A stretch of 64,000 nt of DNA. It comes from JANQSP01 sp965237565 (GTDB taxonomy: Bacteria > Bdellovibrionota > Bdellovibrionia > Bdellovibrionales > UBA1609). Within the stretch, counting starts at the first letter, position 1; every line of letters starts with the position of its first letter. Shown one piece after another: positions 33,896 to 43,465 of the stretch. The notes under the pieces are model-generated. The model saw only the letters and a list, made by a program, of their open reading frames with translations, was not told the origin of the DNA and searched no databases. A program made the translations under genes and the position numbers. The DNA is taken from positions 248,001-312,000 of the forward strand of contig OZ250145.1 of NCBI GenBank assembly GCA_965237565.1. The letters are read 5' to 3'.

Positions 33896-36872
33896 ATTCA
33901 TTCGGGACTCCCTCTATTACCTTTTCTGTTTCACTGAGTTGGTAGATATCTTCAGTTTGCATTTCTGTCAAAGCTGGATTCCCAATTAAACTGGTTGTGT
34001 AGGCATAGTCGTAGGCTTCTCGGAATAAACTCTCCAACCGAATGAGAGAAAAATTAAGAAGCTGGTCCACCAAGGGAGTGACCGCTTCTCCTTCTTCATT
34101 TTTTGATTCGCCGTTGAAATTGTATGTAAAAGCACCTGTCATCGAATCGTTCATTTCTTCAATCTTCTTATTTTGCTCTGACTCTTCAATAAAAAGAATA
34201 CTATTTTTCAAAACACCCATGTCAGGATTTGCTTTTTCTCTTAAAACATTCATGTCTATCCCCAATGGAATAGCTATCTCAGCAATAGAAGTACGTATAT
34301 TTTCCATATAATTTTCATCTTGTATAAAAGCACTAGCCCAATCTCGCACTTTTGAAATGTCTGCTTCATTTGTTAATTGGATAGAACCAAAGAAAGGATT
34401 TTCTGTGCGGAATTTCTTTAAACTCAATTTTTCGTTTATTAAATTTTTGAGAGTGTTTTCAATATCTGTTATTGAATAGATTCCCTTTTTTTCCGCCAGA
34501 GCAATAATGATATCTAACCAATAAAACATTTCAAAATAAATGTTTTGAAACACACCTTTTGGAAGTTGAAGTTGATAAGTTTTTTTTGGCGACCGAAAAA
34601 GCCCAGACGAAGACAGATTTCCAGGATTCCAAGAGTCCACCCCTGATTCACGCCAGTGAAACCAGTCGCTCGAAAGACGGAAAACAGCATCTAACACAAA
34701 AGGATCTTCTGCAACAACTCCACTTTGAATTTTTATTTCCTTCTTTTCGTCATTAAACAAAGGACCCAAAAAATGTTGCTTCAATAAATCTTGGTATTCC
34801 CTGCTGGCAGTTCGAGAAAACATTTCCACATAAGGACTGAGTTTGCGTTCCCACCATTGTTCAAACAGCTCCGTACTAGGCAATTGATTCGACAAAAGAT
34901 GATCCAAACTCAAGGACCATAGATTGTTATAAGATTTCCCTTTGATGTCCCGAAAGATTCCATGAAACTCTTCAGCACTGATTGCGGATCGTTTATCCAA
35001 AGGAATATTCCTTGGACGATCACAAATTTGTTTCCAAATCTCTTGATCCAAATCCAGCCCAGCCACTCGCGGAGGATGAAACACAAAAGACAAACCCGAA
35101 AACCCTCGACTAAAAACTGGCATTTCATTAACAATTTCGTCCATTCCCATATCAGGAAATTCTTCCTCTAATTTGGAAGTTCCTAATTGAATATTTTTTA
35201 TTTTTTCTAAAAGCCTAGAATCCGTTTTATTCAGCTCCACTCCGCAAAGAGAAGAAGCCGATATTGAATCCATAAATTTTTGAGTGAAAAACCTTCCCTC
35301 TCTCTTAGAATAAAACTCAATTTCCAATCCTGAATCCTTATTTTGTTCTTCCTTTGCGGAGTAGTAGTTATTTACATTGTCCACAAACCCCTGCCCCTCA
35401 GCACTATAAATACCATCCTTAGAATGAAGAGGATGATCCTCTTGTTCCTTGGATAGGAAAAACTGTCTATATGTTTCGTAAACACCTCCAATAGCACTGG
35501 TGGCCTTGCCCACATATAGCAACCAGTTTTGCTTAGCCATATCAGCTGTAAGAAACTGAAATTGTCTCCATTGGGTGAAACTACTTCCCATTTTGTGGAA
35601 GGTCACAATCATATCGTGATAGCGACAATCATTCTTATCTTCTGGATCGCAAATTAAAGGAACTTCATTTTTTCCATTCAGATTCTGATATTGACTCATA
35701 AACGCATTGATTTGATCCGACAAATCATCAGCTTTTATTTCCTCGCTCAACGGAGAATAAAGCTTATGGGTGATCATTTGCTCAATCTCCATAAAGGAGT
35801 ACAAGCTAAAGAGTCGAAAGCTGAAATGCCCCACTGTTTTGAGACCATTTATTTTCCAACCAACAGGAAAAAGCCAAAGCAAATTCTTCACCAAACGAAT
35901 TTTTGATAATCTCGCAGAAACTGTGGTTCCCTTCATAATGGAAATTTTGTGCAATTGCTGAACTGCACGGGTCCCAGCATATCGAGTGACTACAGCAGTT
36001 TTGACCAAGCTTTGTATAAAGAAGTGGTTGATGATGGCAGCTGTTAGGACAGAAAGAATCCCAGGCCCCCATGTCCAGGCAGTACTCGTTAACTCATCGT
36101 ATAACAGATCACACTTGATACGGGCATTTTCAGATGCCATCTGCGTATCTTTGGATGTGATGTGATTCCAACAAACATCAAAATTTGGGTTATTAAATAA
36201 AACGTGGTCCAGTTCCATGACTATATTGGAGGCTAAAATACCCATCGCCATACCCAATTGACCGGAAAAAAAGTGCAATTGTCTAAATCCCTTTTGTGTA
36301 CGCGTATAAGATTTTTGATTGGATTTTATGGGTTTGGCCACGTATTGATTTCTTTTATTTGTTAATGACTTTTCACTCCAAGGTCCCCATTTTTTGGCGA
36401 GAAAAAGTTGGGTCTGACCGCTCGCCATTAAGAAACAAAAAAAGCTAAAAATTCCAATGGGAGAAGTGATTTCATACTGGAAATTTTCCAACCATCTGGG
36501 GTCCGTTCTGGCATTTTCCGTATAGGCTTTTCTCACCATTGTGGCCCCGATTGCTGCGTAAAAAATCAAAGCCTCTGGAGCAAAGCCCTTTACTTGATCA
36601 AGGGCGTGTTTCCATTTTTTTTTCTGGCCAAGAGCGAACATATTGATAATTTGTCGATCTAACTGCATATTTTGCAGAAGCCATTGAGCGTGTCTTTCTG
36701 AGATTTCGGAAGGACGATTTTCTCTCAGGTCCTTTTCGGAAGACTGTTCAACCCTGACATTTAGCTGCTCCCCAACCTCAATGTTCTGTGATTTATCTTT
36801 TATTTCTGCTTCGGCTGGCAAAAAATGGTTGCCGAGAAGAAAAAAAACAGTAAGTGCTAAATATTTCTGCAT
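33870..36872 (-). CDS. Large membrane protein of unknown function (1000 residues)
   Basis: I do not recognise this protein. It has a Sec signal peptide (MQKYLALTVFFLLGNHFLPAEA), a charged periplasmic-looking segment to about residue 80, then five or six hydrophobic segments between about 100 and 360 (for example APEALIFYAAIGATMV, SPIGIFSFFCFLMASG, GPGILSVLTAAIINHFF, and GHFSFRLFSLYSFMEI). The remaining 640 residues are soluble, acidic and helical, with many Trp and Phe and no detected catalytic motif. The signal peptide plus internal helices place much of the chain in or across the inner membrane. It is monocistronic, converging on lysA with a 26-base overlap and divergent from the next secreted-protein gene. 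Its size and lack of motifs suggest a lineage-specific envelope component. Confidence 0.75.
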   Translation of the reverse strand: MQKYLALTVFFLLGNHFLPAEAEIKDKSQNIEVGEQLNVRVEQSSEKDLRENRPSEISERHAQWLLQNMQLDRQIINMFALGQKKKWKHALDQVKGFAPEALIFYAAIGATMVRKAYTENARTDPRWLENFQYEITSPIGIFSFFCFLMASGQTQLFLAKKWGPWSEKSLTNKRNQYVAKPIKSNQKSYTRTQKGFRQLHFFSGQLGMAMGILASNIVMELDHVLFNNPNFDVCWNHITSKDTQMASENARIKCDLLYDELTSTAWTWGPGILSVLTAAIINHFFIQSLVKTAVVTRYAGTRAVQQLHKISIMKGTTVSARLSKIRLVKNLLWLFPVGWKINGLKTVGHFSFRLFSLYSFMEIEQMITHKLYSPLSEEIKADDLSDQINAFMSQYQNLNGKNEVPLICDPEDKNDCRYHDMIVTFHKMGSSFTQWRQFQFLTADMAKQNWLLYVGKATSAIGGVYETYRQFFLSKEQEDHPLHSKDGIYSAEGQGFVDNVNNYYSAKEEQNKDSGLEIEFYSKREGRFFTQKFMDSISASSLCGVELNKTDSRLLEKIKNIQLGTSKLEEEFPDMGMDEIVNEMPVFSRGFSGLSFVFHPPRVAGLDLDQEIWKQICDRPRNIPLDKRSAISAEEFHGIFRDIKGKSYNNLWSLSLDHLLSNQLPSTELFEQWWERKLSPYVEMFSRTASREYQDLLKQHFLGPLFNDEKKEIKIQSGVVAEDPFVLDAVFRLSSDWFHWRESGVDSWNPGNLSSSGLFRSPKKTYQLQLPKGVFQNIYFEMFYWLDIIIALAEKKGIYSITDIENTLKNLINEKLSLKKFRTENPFFGSIQLTNEADISKVRDWASAFIQDENYMENIRTSIAEIAIPLGIDMNVLREKANPDMGVLKNSILFIEESEQNKKIEEMNDSMTGAFTYNFNGESKNEEGEAVTPLVDQLLNFSLIRLESLFREAYDYAYTTSLIGNPALTEMQTEDIYQLSETEKVIEGVPNESMLDDRQK

Positions 36873-37105
36873 TTATCTCTATCCTTATAGTCAAAAAGTC
36901 CTTACACTATAAGGGTTAGAGGCTGTGAAAATGATTTTTTTTTACTAGGGATGTAATTTTTTCATAGCTATACAAAAGTAACATAGTTAGAGATATTTGG
37001 GGTACTTGATGCAGTCATTGAATATTTTTCACGATGGAAAAAATTTTCTTTTCCTTTTGTGAGTTTTGCTTTATACCCAACATCTATTGAATGTTCGGAG
37101 GAAAA

Positions 37106-37807
37106 ATGAAGGAGAACGAAAAAATGAATTATATATATGCTGTGCTTTTATCCGTTGTTTTCCTATTTCCTGCATTAGGCAGTGCTAGGGCCAAAACGCT
37201 CAGACCGGGATCAAAAACATCCGAACTCTCAACAGTTCGAGATGCCACACGAGATGCGGTAGACCCCAAGAGGGATGCAGGGCTTACACTCTTGAGCATG
37301 GCTGTCGTATCTAACAGAGAGAGCTCAGCAGAAGGTGCTAAGCTGGTTATTGAGTCTTTTTCGAAAGAAAACTTCATTAATAAAGCGCAAAAAACAGACC
37401 TTAATGTCGCCGTCAGAATACCGGCTGTAGCTAGAGCTGTGCTTGACATAAAGAAATTGTTGAAGACGTCTGGAGTGACCAAAAAAGACGTAAAAACTGT
37501 TTTAACCTTTTTGTCTAGATTGAAAGCAATCAATCCAAGAAGTGTTCAAGATAAGGCAAGAAACGTTTCCTCTGAATCCGTCCTTTTGGTTTTGGCTGGT
37601 CGAGTGGGTGAAATTCTAACTTGGGAAGTAACCGAGAAACAAAATGCTCTTTCTCTATTAAAAGAGTTTAGCAATCATAAAGATGCCGTTTTGTATCCCA
37701 ACTCTGCTTTGAACCAAGTTCTAACAGGAAGAGGATTCAACTCTCTTGACAGGGTATTGGAAAGGAAAAAAGAAATTCGGGATAACTGTAAGAAGCGTGT
37801 AGCATAA
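37106..37807 (+). CDS. Small secreted protein of unknown function
   Basis: About 233 residues. The ATG at 37106 follows GGAGG closely, and an alternative ATG at 37124 has AAGGAG at about 9 bases, so two strong ribosome-binding sites stand in series; an ATG at 37091 is less likely. The N-terminus is a signal peptide (MNYIYAVLLSVVFLFPALGSARA). The mature part is helical and Ala/Lys/Val-rich without cysteines, with a repeat-like feel (VARAVLDIKKLLK, VKTVLTFLSRLKA, LVLAGRVGEIL), ending in a basic tail. It has its own terminator directly after. Strong translation signals and a private transcript suggest an abundant periplasmic or exported product. No family was recognised. Confidence 0.75.
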   Translation: MKENEKMNYIYAVLLSVVFLFPALGSARAKTLRPGSKTSELSTVRDATRDAVDPKRDAGLTLLSMAVVSNRESSAEGAKLVIESFSKENFINKAQKTDLNVAVRIPAVARAVLDIKKLLKTSGVTKKDVKTVLTFLSRLKAINPRSVQDKARNVSSESVLLVLAGRVGEILTWEVTEKQNALSLLKEFSNHKDAVLYPNSALNQVLTGRGFNSLDRVLERKKEIRDNCKKRVA

Positions 37808-37846
37808 AAAACGCTTTCGCACTTCGTCTGGTTATTGATCAAAAAT

Positions 37847-37879
37847 AAAAAAGAAGGTTCAAGGGCCTTCTTTTTTTTT
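37847..37879 (+). terminator. Rho-independent terminator
   Basis: AAAAAAGAAGG (37847-37857) pairs with CCTTCTTTTTT across an 8-base loop, and the stem runs into a T-tract of nine at 37871-37879. It lies 40 bases after the stop of the secreted-protein gene and 30 bases before the next gene. This is the clearest intrinsic terminator in the window. Confidence 0.85.
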
Positions 37880-37908
37880 ACTTTTCTTGCTAATAATAAA
37901 GAGAATCA

Positions 37909-38958
37909 ATGAGAGCATTAGTAACAGGCGCTAGTGGATTTTTAGGAAGTTGGCTCTGTAAAGCTTTAGCAGAAAAAAATTGCTCAATCAAAGCCTTGAT
38001 TCGTACCCAAAGCAAAAGAAAACACGAAGCCCTCAAAAAACTCAAACAGCAAAACTCTTCACCCTCTAAAAATTCCCACTCACTCGAAAACAGCGGGATC
38101 GAGGACCTAGAAAAGCTAAACAACATAGAATTCCGCTTGGGAGATGTAACTGACTTGGATTCCTTGATGGAGGCGTCCAAGGGAGTGGATGTAATCTTTC
38201 ATCTGGCAGCTATTATAGGAGGAAAGAAACCAGAAAAAATGGAAAAAGTGAATGTCGGAGGGACCGCCAATGTCATCGAAACCTGCCAAAAGCGAGGAAT
38301 CAAATTGATCCACATGAGTTCTGTGGTCACCATCGGAGCCAGCCAAAAACCTTGTGTTTTGAATGAAGAATCTCATTGTACAGAAAATCTGCCTTTTTCT
38401 TATTTTGAAACGAAAAGAAAAGCTGAGGTTTTGGTGCAAAAAGCATGCAAAAAACAGAGCTTATCGGCGGTCATTTTAAATCCTTCTACGATCTATGGGG
38501 CAGGAGATATGAGAAAGTCGAGCAGGACTGTGCAGTCTTGGGTGGCCAATGGAATGTTCCCATTTTACAGCTCGGGAGGAGTGAGCGTGGTGGATGTGGA
38601 ATCCGTTGTGGAAGCTATTTTGCGATCTGTTGAACAAGGTCGAAGGGGGGAAAAATACATACTCAGTGGCGACAACCTCTTGATTAAAGATCTTTTTTCC
38701 ATGATCGCAAATTCAGCAGGTGTGAAAGCCCCTTTTATCCCCATAGGCGATTTTATGCTGTCCCCTTTATTTTCTCTGAGCCAACAACTTAAAAAATGGA
38801 ATTTTTCTCTTCCAACTGATACAATGAGGATGGCTTATCTTTACCACTGGTTTGATCATTCAAAAGCCAAGGAAGAACTGAATTTTTCTCCAGCGAAAGC
38901 AAGCAAAGCCATTGAAAACTCAGTGAAATGGTTCAAAAAACAAAAAAATCAATCATGA
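37909..38958 (+). CDS. NAD(P)-dependent epimerase/dehydratase (extended SDR)
   Basis: A 349-residue cytoplasmic oxidoreductase-type protein of the extended short-chain dehydrogenase family. The N-terminal Rossmann motif is TGASGFLGSWL, D in GDVTD and the FHLAAIIGG segment follow, MSSVVTIG contains the active-site Ser region, and the catalytic pair appears as YFETKRKAE. The C-terminal part (GRRGEKYILSGDN, AKEELNFSPAK) matches dihydroflavonol-reductase/sterol-dehydrogenase-like members. The substrate cannot be read from the sequence; sugar nucleotides, steroids or hopanoids are possible for this group. The stop overlaps argS by 4 bases. Confidence 0.85.
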   Translation: MRALVTGASGFLGSWLCKALAEKNCSIKALIRTQSKRKHEALKKLKQQNSSPSKNSHSLENSGIEDLEKLNNIEFRLGDVTDLDSLMEASKGVDVIFHLAAIIGGKKPEKMEKVNVGGTANVIETCQKRGIKLIHMSSVVTIGASQKPCVLNEESHCTENLPFSYFETKRKAEVLVQKACKKQSLSAVILNPSTIYGAGDMRKSSRTVQSWVANGMFPFYSSGGVSVVDVESVVEAILRSVEQGRRGEKYILSGDNLLIKDLFSMIANSAGVKAPFIPIGDFMLSPLFSLSQQLKKWNFSLPTDTMRMAYLYHWFDHSKAKEELNFSPAKASKAIENSVKWFKKQKNQS

Positions 38959-40745
38959 TGAAACAAAAAATAGACAAGCAATTTTTTTTGGACACTTTTA
39001 CGAAAAAAGTTTGCATAGAAATCTTGCAAAATATAAAAACTTTGTTCCAAAAAGAAGTGCCTCTTTGTGAGATAGCCGAACATTTGAGTTCCCCACCCAA
39101 TGGAAAATTGGGACATTGGTCTCTTCCTTGTTTTTTTCTCAGCCAGATAGTAAAAAAAAAACCAGAAGAGATTGCAAAGGAATTTGCTAAAACATTTCAT
39201 GGGTCCTCATTGGTATTTGAAAAAGTCTTGCCTCATGGGCCTTATGTAAATTTTTTTTTTAGAAGTTCTTTTTTGTTTAGTGAACTTTTAATTCCCTTGG
39301 AATCCGGTGCGTATTTTCAAATCCCAGCTAAAAAACAAAATCCCTATCTCATTGAATACTCTCAACCCAACACACATAAAGAACTTCATGTTGGCCACAT
39401 GAGAAATCTTTGCTTCGGTCTTTCCCTCATTACCCTTTTAAGAAAAAGAGGGTTCTCGGTAACCACTTGTACCTTCCCAGGAGATCTGGGCACTCATGTA
39501 GCCAAATGTTTATGGTATTTACACTATCACAACAAAGAAAGCTTGCCCTCGGTCCGCAAAGGACAGTGGCTGGGCCAGATTTACGAAAAATCCCATAAAA
39601 AATTTGAAGAAGAAAAAAACGACCCCGCAGAGAATGAAAAAAATCAGAAACAACTCACAGAGATTTTAAAAAATTTACAAAAAAAATCAGGAGAATTTTA
39701 TTCCCTATGGAAAAAAACACGTCTTTGGAGTCAAGAGTTGATGGAAGAAGTTTACGATTGGACGGGAGCAAAGTTTGATCGGTGGTACTGGGAATCGGAA
39801 TTAGATGAACCTTCTGTAAAGTGGGTGAAAGAGCTTTATCAGAAAGGAGAGTTGCAAATCTCCAAGTCAGCCATTGGTTTAGACCTTGGTGATTCTCTAG
39901 GCTTTTGCCTCTTACTTAAATCAGATGGCAATGGACTCTATTCAACCAAAGATTTGTATTTAGCCAAAAAGAAATTTGAGGATTATCAACCGGAAAAAAG
40001 TATCTACATTGTCGATCAGAGACAAGAAAGACATTTTCAGCAAATACTAAAAGTTTTGGATCGTATTGGTTTAAAGAAAGTCTCTCATTGTTCTCAGCAT
40101 CTCAAATACAATTTTGTTGAGCTAAAGTCTGGAGCAATGAGTTCGAGAAGCGGAAACATTGTGCCTATCATGAAACTGATTGAGCAAATGACTTCCTATA
40201 TAGAGGACATTTTTCTAAAAAAATATAAGGAAGAATGGTCTAAAGAGAAAAGTAAAAAAACAGCTCATATCATCGCCCAAGGAGCTATTAAGTATGGAAT
40301 GAATGAACAAGATTTGAACAAAAAAATTATTTTTGACATGAAGGAATGGCTAAAATTGGATGGACGATCTGGATCCTACATTCAGTATGCCCATGCTAGA
40401 GCTTGCTCTTTGTTGAAAAAATTGAATCCCCCTAAAAAAGAACAGCTGAAGATCAATCCTCAAGAAATCCTCATTCAAACTGATGAAGAATGGGATCTCA
40501 TCATACATCTATCATGGTTTTCTTTGGTGATGGAAAAAAGTGCTTGGCGAATGAAAACCTCTTCCATTTGCTATTATCTGTTTGATTTGGCCAAAAAGTT
40601 TTCGCAATTCTACCAAAATTGCCCCATTGGAACTTTGAAGGACGAAAAACAAAAGACCTTTCGTTTATTTCTTGTACAAATTGTTCAAATCGTTTTGGCG
40701 GAAGGATTATCTACTCTGTCCATTCCTGCCCCTGAGCAAATGTAA
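38955..40745 (+). CDS. argS: Arginyl-tRNA synthetase
   Basis: About 596 residues, a class I synthetase charging tRNA-Arg. The HIGH-type motif appears as PNTHKELHVGHMRN, the N-terminal Arg-specific domain precedes it, and the KMSKS loop is replaced by the ArgRS-typical SGAMSSRSGNIV. The C-terminal anticodon-binding domain has the GSYIQYAHARACSLLKK helix and ends in LSIPAPEQM, the usual ArgRS end. Start ATG at 38955 overlaps the upstream stop (ATGA); the ATG at 38958 is equally possible. The length is typical. Confidence 0.94.
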   Translation: MMKQKIDKQFFLDTFTKKVCIEILQNIKTLFQKEVPLCEIAEHLSSPPNGKLGHWSLPCFFLSQIVKKKPEEIAKEFAKTFHGSSLVFEKVLPHGPYVNFFFRSSFLFSELLIPLESGAYFQIPAKKQNPYLIEYSQPNTHKELHVGHMRNLCFGLSLITLLRKRGFSVTTCTFPGDLGTHVAKCLWYLHYHNKESLPSVRKGQWLGQIYEKSHKKFEEEKNDPAENEKNQKQLTEILKNLQKKSGEFYSLWKKTRLWSQELMEEVYDWTGAKFDRWYWESELDEPSVKWVKELYQKGELQISKSAIGLDLGDSLGFCLLLKSDGNGLYSTKDLYLAKKKFEDYQPEKSIYIVDQRQERHFQQILKVLDRIGLKKVSHCSQHLKYNFVELKSGAMSSRSGNIVPIMKLIEQMTSYIEDIFLKKYKEEWSKEKSKKTAHIIAQGAIKYGMNEQDLNKKIIFDMKEWLKLDGRSGSYIQYAHARACSLLKKLNPPKKEQLKINPQEILIQTDEEWDLIIHLSWFSLVMEKSAWRMKTSSICYYLFDLAKKFSQFYQNCPIGTLKDEKQKTFRLFLVQIVQIVLAEGLSTLSIPAPEQM

Positions 40746-40889
40746 TTTAATGGGGATTCCCATTGCCCTATGAAGATGATATGCTCAGATGATATGTGAA
40801 AGGAAAACAGCTGGAGAATATCATTGCCCTTACTAGAATCATATATTGATTGAATACAAATTGTTGATCTCAAACACAAGAACAAGCAA

Positions 40890-41918
40890 GTGAAACAAGA
40901 AAATCTTCTTAATGAATTAAAAAATAATTCTTTTCTACTAGCCCCGATGGCCGGAATCACAGACTCGCCTTTTCGCTCCTTCATGAAGGAAATGGGCTGC
41001 GGAATTATTACGACTGAGTTGGTATCTGCACAATCTATCAAAAGACAGAATAAAAGAAGCTTACAATTAATGCATTTTAGAGAAGATCAAAGACCCATCG
41101 GGATACAGATTTTTGGAGAAGACCTAGAATCTTTGAGCCAAGCGGCTCAAATGGTTGAGCAATCTGGAGCTGATTTCGTAGATATAAATTTTGGTTGTCC
41201 AGTTACAAAAATTATCAAAAAAGGAGCCGGCTCAGCGGTTTTAAAAGACCTTACATTTCTGGGTAAAATTTTGAAAGCTGTGAAAAATTCTATCAGCATT
41301 CCCCTATCAATTAAAATAAGAACAGGTTGGGACACTCACTCTCGCAATTCACAGAAAGTAACACAAATTGCTTTCAATGAAGGAGTGATTTGGATTGCGA
41401 TCCATGGACGAACCAGAACACAAGCTTATTCAGGAAAATCAGACTGGGATTACATTACACAAGTAAAAGCAAAAAGTCCGCTCCCCATTATTGGAAATGG
41501 AGATCTCATAAGTACTGAGCAAATTATCAAATTAAAAAAACAAAGTCAGTGTGATGGAATGATGATTGGAAGAGGTTGCCTAAAAAATCCGCTTATTTTT
41601 CAACAAACAAGGGAAAAATATGGGCAAATGACAATAGAAAGGCTAAAAGAAAACCAAAATATTTATTTCTTGCTAAAACGATTGAGGCACCATTTAGAAA
41701 ATTTTTATGACGAAAATATGTTTCTCTTACAGTACAAAAAATTTTGTGCTTGGTACTCGGCTGGCTACCCGCAATCTACTGTATTTAGAAAAGAAATTTT
41801 TCAAGCGAGAGAAAGACAAGAGGTTTTAAGCCTAATAGAAAATTATTTTCACCCCTTATATCTATCAGAAAAAAACCATACAGAATATGAGTCTTCTTTG
41901 ATGCAAGGACATGGTTAA
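40890..41918 (+). CDS. dusB: tRNA-dihydrouridine synthase (DusB type)
   Basis: A 342-residue flavoenzyme that reduces uridines in tRNA. The TIM-barrel signatures are LAPMAGITDSPFR, TTELVSAQSIK, QIFGEDLESL, and the catalytic cysteine in DINFGCPVTKI, followed by IKIRTGWD, IHGRTRTQAYSG, GNGDL and GMMIGRGCLKNP for FMN phosphate binding. The start is GTG at 40890 with a weak ribosome-binding site. The stop overlaps purN by 8 bases. Confidence 0.9.
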   Translation: MKQENLLNELKNNSFLLAPMAGITDSPFRSFMKEMGCGIITTELVSAQSIKRQNKRSLQLMHFREDQRPIGIQIFGEDLESLSQAAQMVEQSGADFVDINFGCPVTKIIKKGAGSAVLKDLTFLGKILKAVKNSISIPLSIKIRTGWDTHSRNSQKVTQIAFNEGVIWIAIHGRTRTQAYSGKSDWDYITQVKAKSPLPIIGNGDLISTEQIIKLKKQSQCDGMMIGRGCLKNPLIFQQTREKYGQMTIERLKENQNIYFLLKRLRHHLENFYDENMFLLQYKKFCAWYSAGYPQSTVFRKEIFQARERQEVLSLIENYFHPLYLSEKNHTEYESSLMQGHG

Positions 41919-42567
41919 TGAAAGAAGAAATTTTCATTTTATGACATTAGCAAGCAAGCAATTCGTCATTTTGGCTTCTGGGACGGGAATGTTGTTCTCA
42001 TCCATCACGAAGGCTTGTTTGAATGGACGATTGAAAGCCAGAGTGATTGGGCTGGTTAGCGATCGAAAAAAAGCTCCTGTGTTAAAAAAGGCTCAAGACC
42101 TAAATATTCCAATCAAGATTTTTCATTTTGGAAATGATTCTTCATTCGAGAAGTGGGATGAGGACCTGTGTACATATTTGAAAAATCAAAAACCAGATTT
42201 TATTTTATTGGCCGGCTTTTTAAGAAGGATAGGAGAAAAAGTTTTGCTAAATTTTGAAAACCAAATTTTAAACATTCATCCTGCTTTGCTCCCCCGCCAT
42301 GGAGGAAAAGGAATGTATGGCATCCATGTTCATCGCTCTGTCTTGCAGTCTGGTGACAAAGAAACAGGAATTTCCATTCATTTGGTATCAAAACAGTATG
42401 ACGCAGGACCTGTACTAGCTCAAAAAAAGATCCCTGTTTCTCCTGATGAAACAGCTGAATCTTTACAAGAGAAAGTAAAAAAATTTGAACCTGAGTTTTT
42501 TATCTCTTTTTTGGAAAAACTTATAAAGAACGAAATTCATCTGTCTGTTGCAAATTCCAAGGATTGA
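41911..42567 (+). CDS. purN: Phosphoribosylglycinamide formyltransferase
   Basis: A 218-residue enzyme of purine synthesis that formylates GAR with 10-formyl-tetrahydrofolate. The catalytic Asn and His are in LNIHPALLPRHGG, the catalytic Asp in KQYDAGPVLAQ, and TGISIHLV is the adjacent strand. The N-terminal glycine loop reads ASGTGMLFSS rather than the common SGNGSN. Overlapping ends with dusB (8 bases) and the following DUF368 gene (4 bases) indicate one transcript, although the functions are unrelated. An ATG at 41941 is an alternative start. Confidence 0.9.
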   Translation: MVNERRNFHFMTLASKQFVILASGTGMLFSSITKACLNGRLKARVIGLVSDRKKAPVLKKAQDLNIPIKIFHFGNDSSFEKWDEDLCTYLKNQKPDFILLAGFLRRIGEKVLLNFENQILNIHPALLPRHGGKGMYGIHVHRSVLQSGDKETGISIHLVSKQYDAGPVLAQKKIPVSPDETAESLQEKVKKFEPEFFISFLEKLIKNEIHLSVANSKD

Positions 42568-43427
42568 ATACTGTGTTTTCGTCTAAGACAAAACAAAAAC
42601 TACTATGGACCCTGCAGGGCTTTGCCCTAGGAGTGACAATCTTGATCCCCGGAATGTCAGCAGGCACTTTAGCCGTCATCATGAACATCTATGAAAAAAT
42701 TATTTCCTCCGGAATGAAGCTCATCACATTGGACGTAAAAAAAACAAACGATGATTTCCTCTTTTTACTTTGCCTGCTCATTGGAACCGGTTTGGCCCTG
42801 CTCTCATTTGCCAAATGGATATCTTACCTACTCACTCATTTTCCCTTAAACATTTATTCTTTTTTTATCGGTCTTATCTTGGCTTCTTTACCAAGTCTAT
42901 TTCGATTGATTGAAAAAAAATGGTATTTCGTTGCTCTGATTATCTTCACAACTATTTTTTGTTTTATTTCTCTAAGCCAACTAAATCTATCGCTTGGCAA
43001 GAATGAAAGCTCTTTGCTTTTATTATTCTTATCTGGATTTTTGGGATCTTTTGCCTCTATTTTGCCCGGTCTGTCCGGCTCAACCATTTTGCTCCTCATT
43101 GGCACTTACCATACGATCCTAAACGCTCTAATCAATTGGCATTGGCTAGCCCTGCTGTCTTTTGTTGTAGGAAGCTTATTGGCCTTTTTTTCAGCTTTTT
43201 TTCTCATCAATCTATTTTTGAAACAAAAAAAATCTTTGTTATTTTCCATCATCATAGGCCTCATCATTGGAAGTTTGCCAAGTATTTTTCCATGGAACCA
43301 ATGGCCCGCCCACGAGTTCAAAATGGAAGCACTAAGTGTAGTGAGTTGTATCATTTTGGGAATATTTGTCTTTCTTTTGATAAACAAATTTTGTAAAAAA
43401 ACATTGAATAAAAATGAAATTTCTTAA
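42564..43427 (+). CDS. DUF368 membrane protein, probable polyprenyl-phosphate translocase
   Basis: A 287-residue polytopic inner-membrane protein with about eight hydrophobic helices. The DUF368 hallmark GFALGVTILIPGMSAGTLAVIM is at the N-terminus (given as PGMSAGT core), and a related second copy, LPGLSGSTILLLIGTYH, appears in the second half. The family has been linked to recycling undecaprenyl phosphate across the membrane for cell-wall synthesis. The start appears to be TTG overlapping the purN stop by 4 bases; a GTG at 42573 is possible. The assignment to the family is firm; the substrate is inferred from the family. Confidence 0.88.
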   Translation: MNTVFSSKTKQKLLWTLQGFALGVTILIPGMSAGTLAVIMNIYEKIISSGMKLITLDVKKTNDDFLFLLCLLIGTGLALLSFAKWISYLLTHFPLNIYSFFIGLILASLPSLFRLIEKKWYFVALIIFTTIFCFISLSQLNLSLGKNESSLLLLFLSGFLGSFASILPGLSGSTILLLIGTYHTILNALINWHWLALLSFVVGSLLAFFSAFFLINLFLKQKKSLLFSIIIGLIIGSLPSIFPWNQWPAHEFKMEALSVVSCIILGIFVFLLINKFCKKTLNKNEIS

Positions 43428-43465
43428 TAATTAAAGGGAGTGTAGGTAAGACTGGGGGTTTTTGA

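Noticed and set aside
16731..37017. The 11-mer TGATGCAGTCA occurs in the spacers before rpoH (16731) and before the small secreted-protein gene (37007).
   Set aside because: Two occurrences of an 11-mer in 64 kb are not enough to claim a regulatory site; there is no palindrome or fixed distance to a start.
36873..37090. The divergent spacer before the small secreted-protein gene, checked for tRNA or riboswitch structure.
   Set aside because: It is AT-rich with only short, weak stems; nothing matches a known RNA class.
40749..40764. AATGGG…CCCATT hairpin just after argS.
   Set aside because: The stem is short and no T-tract follows; it may be chance.
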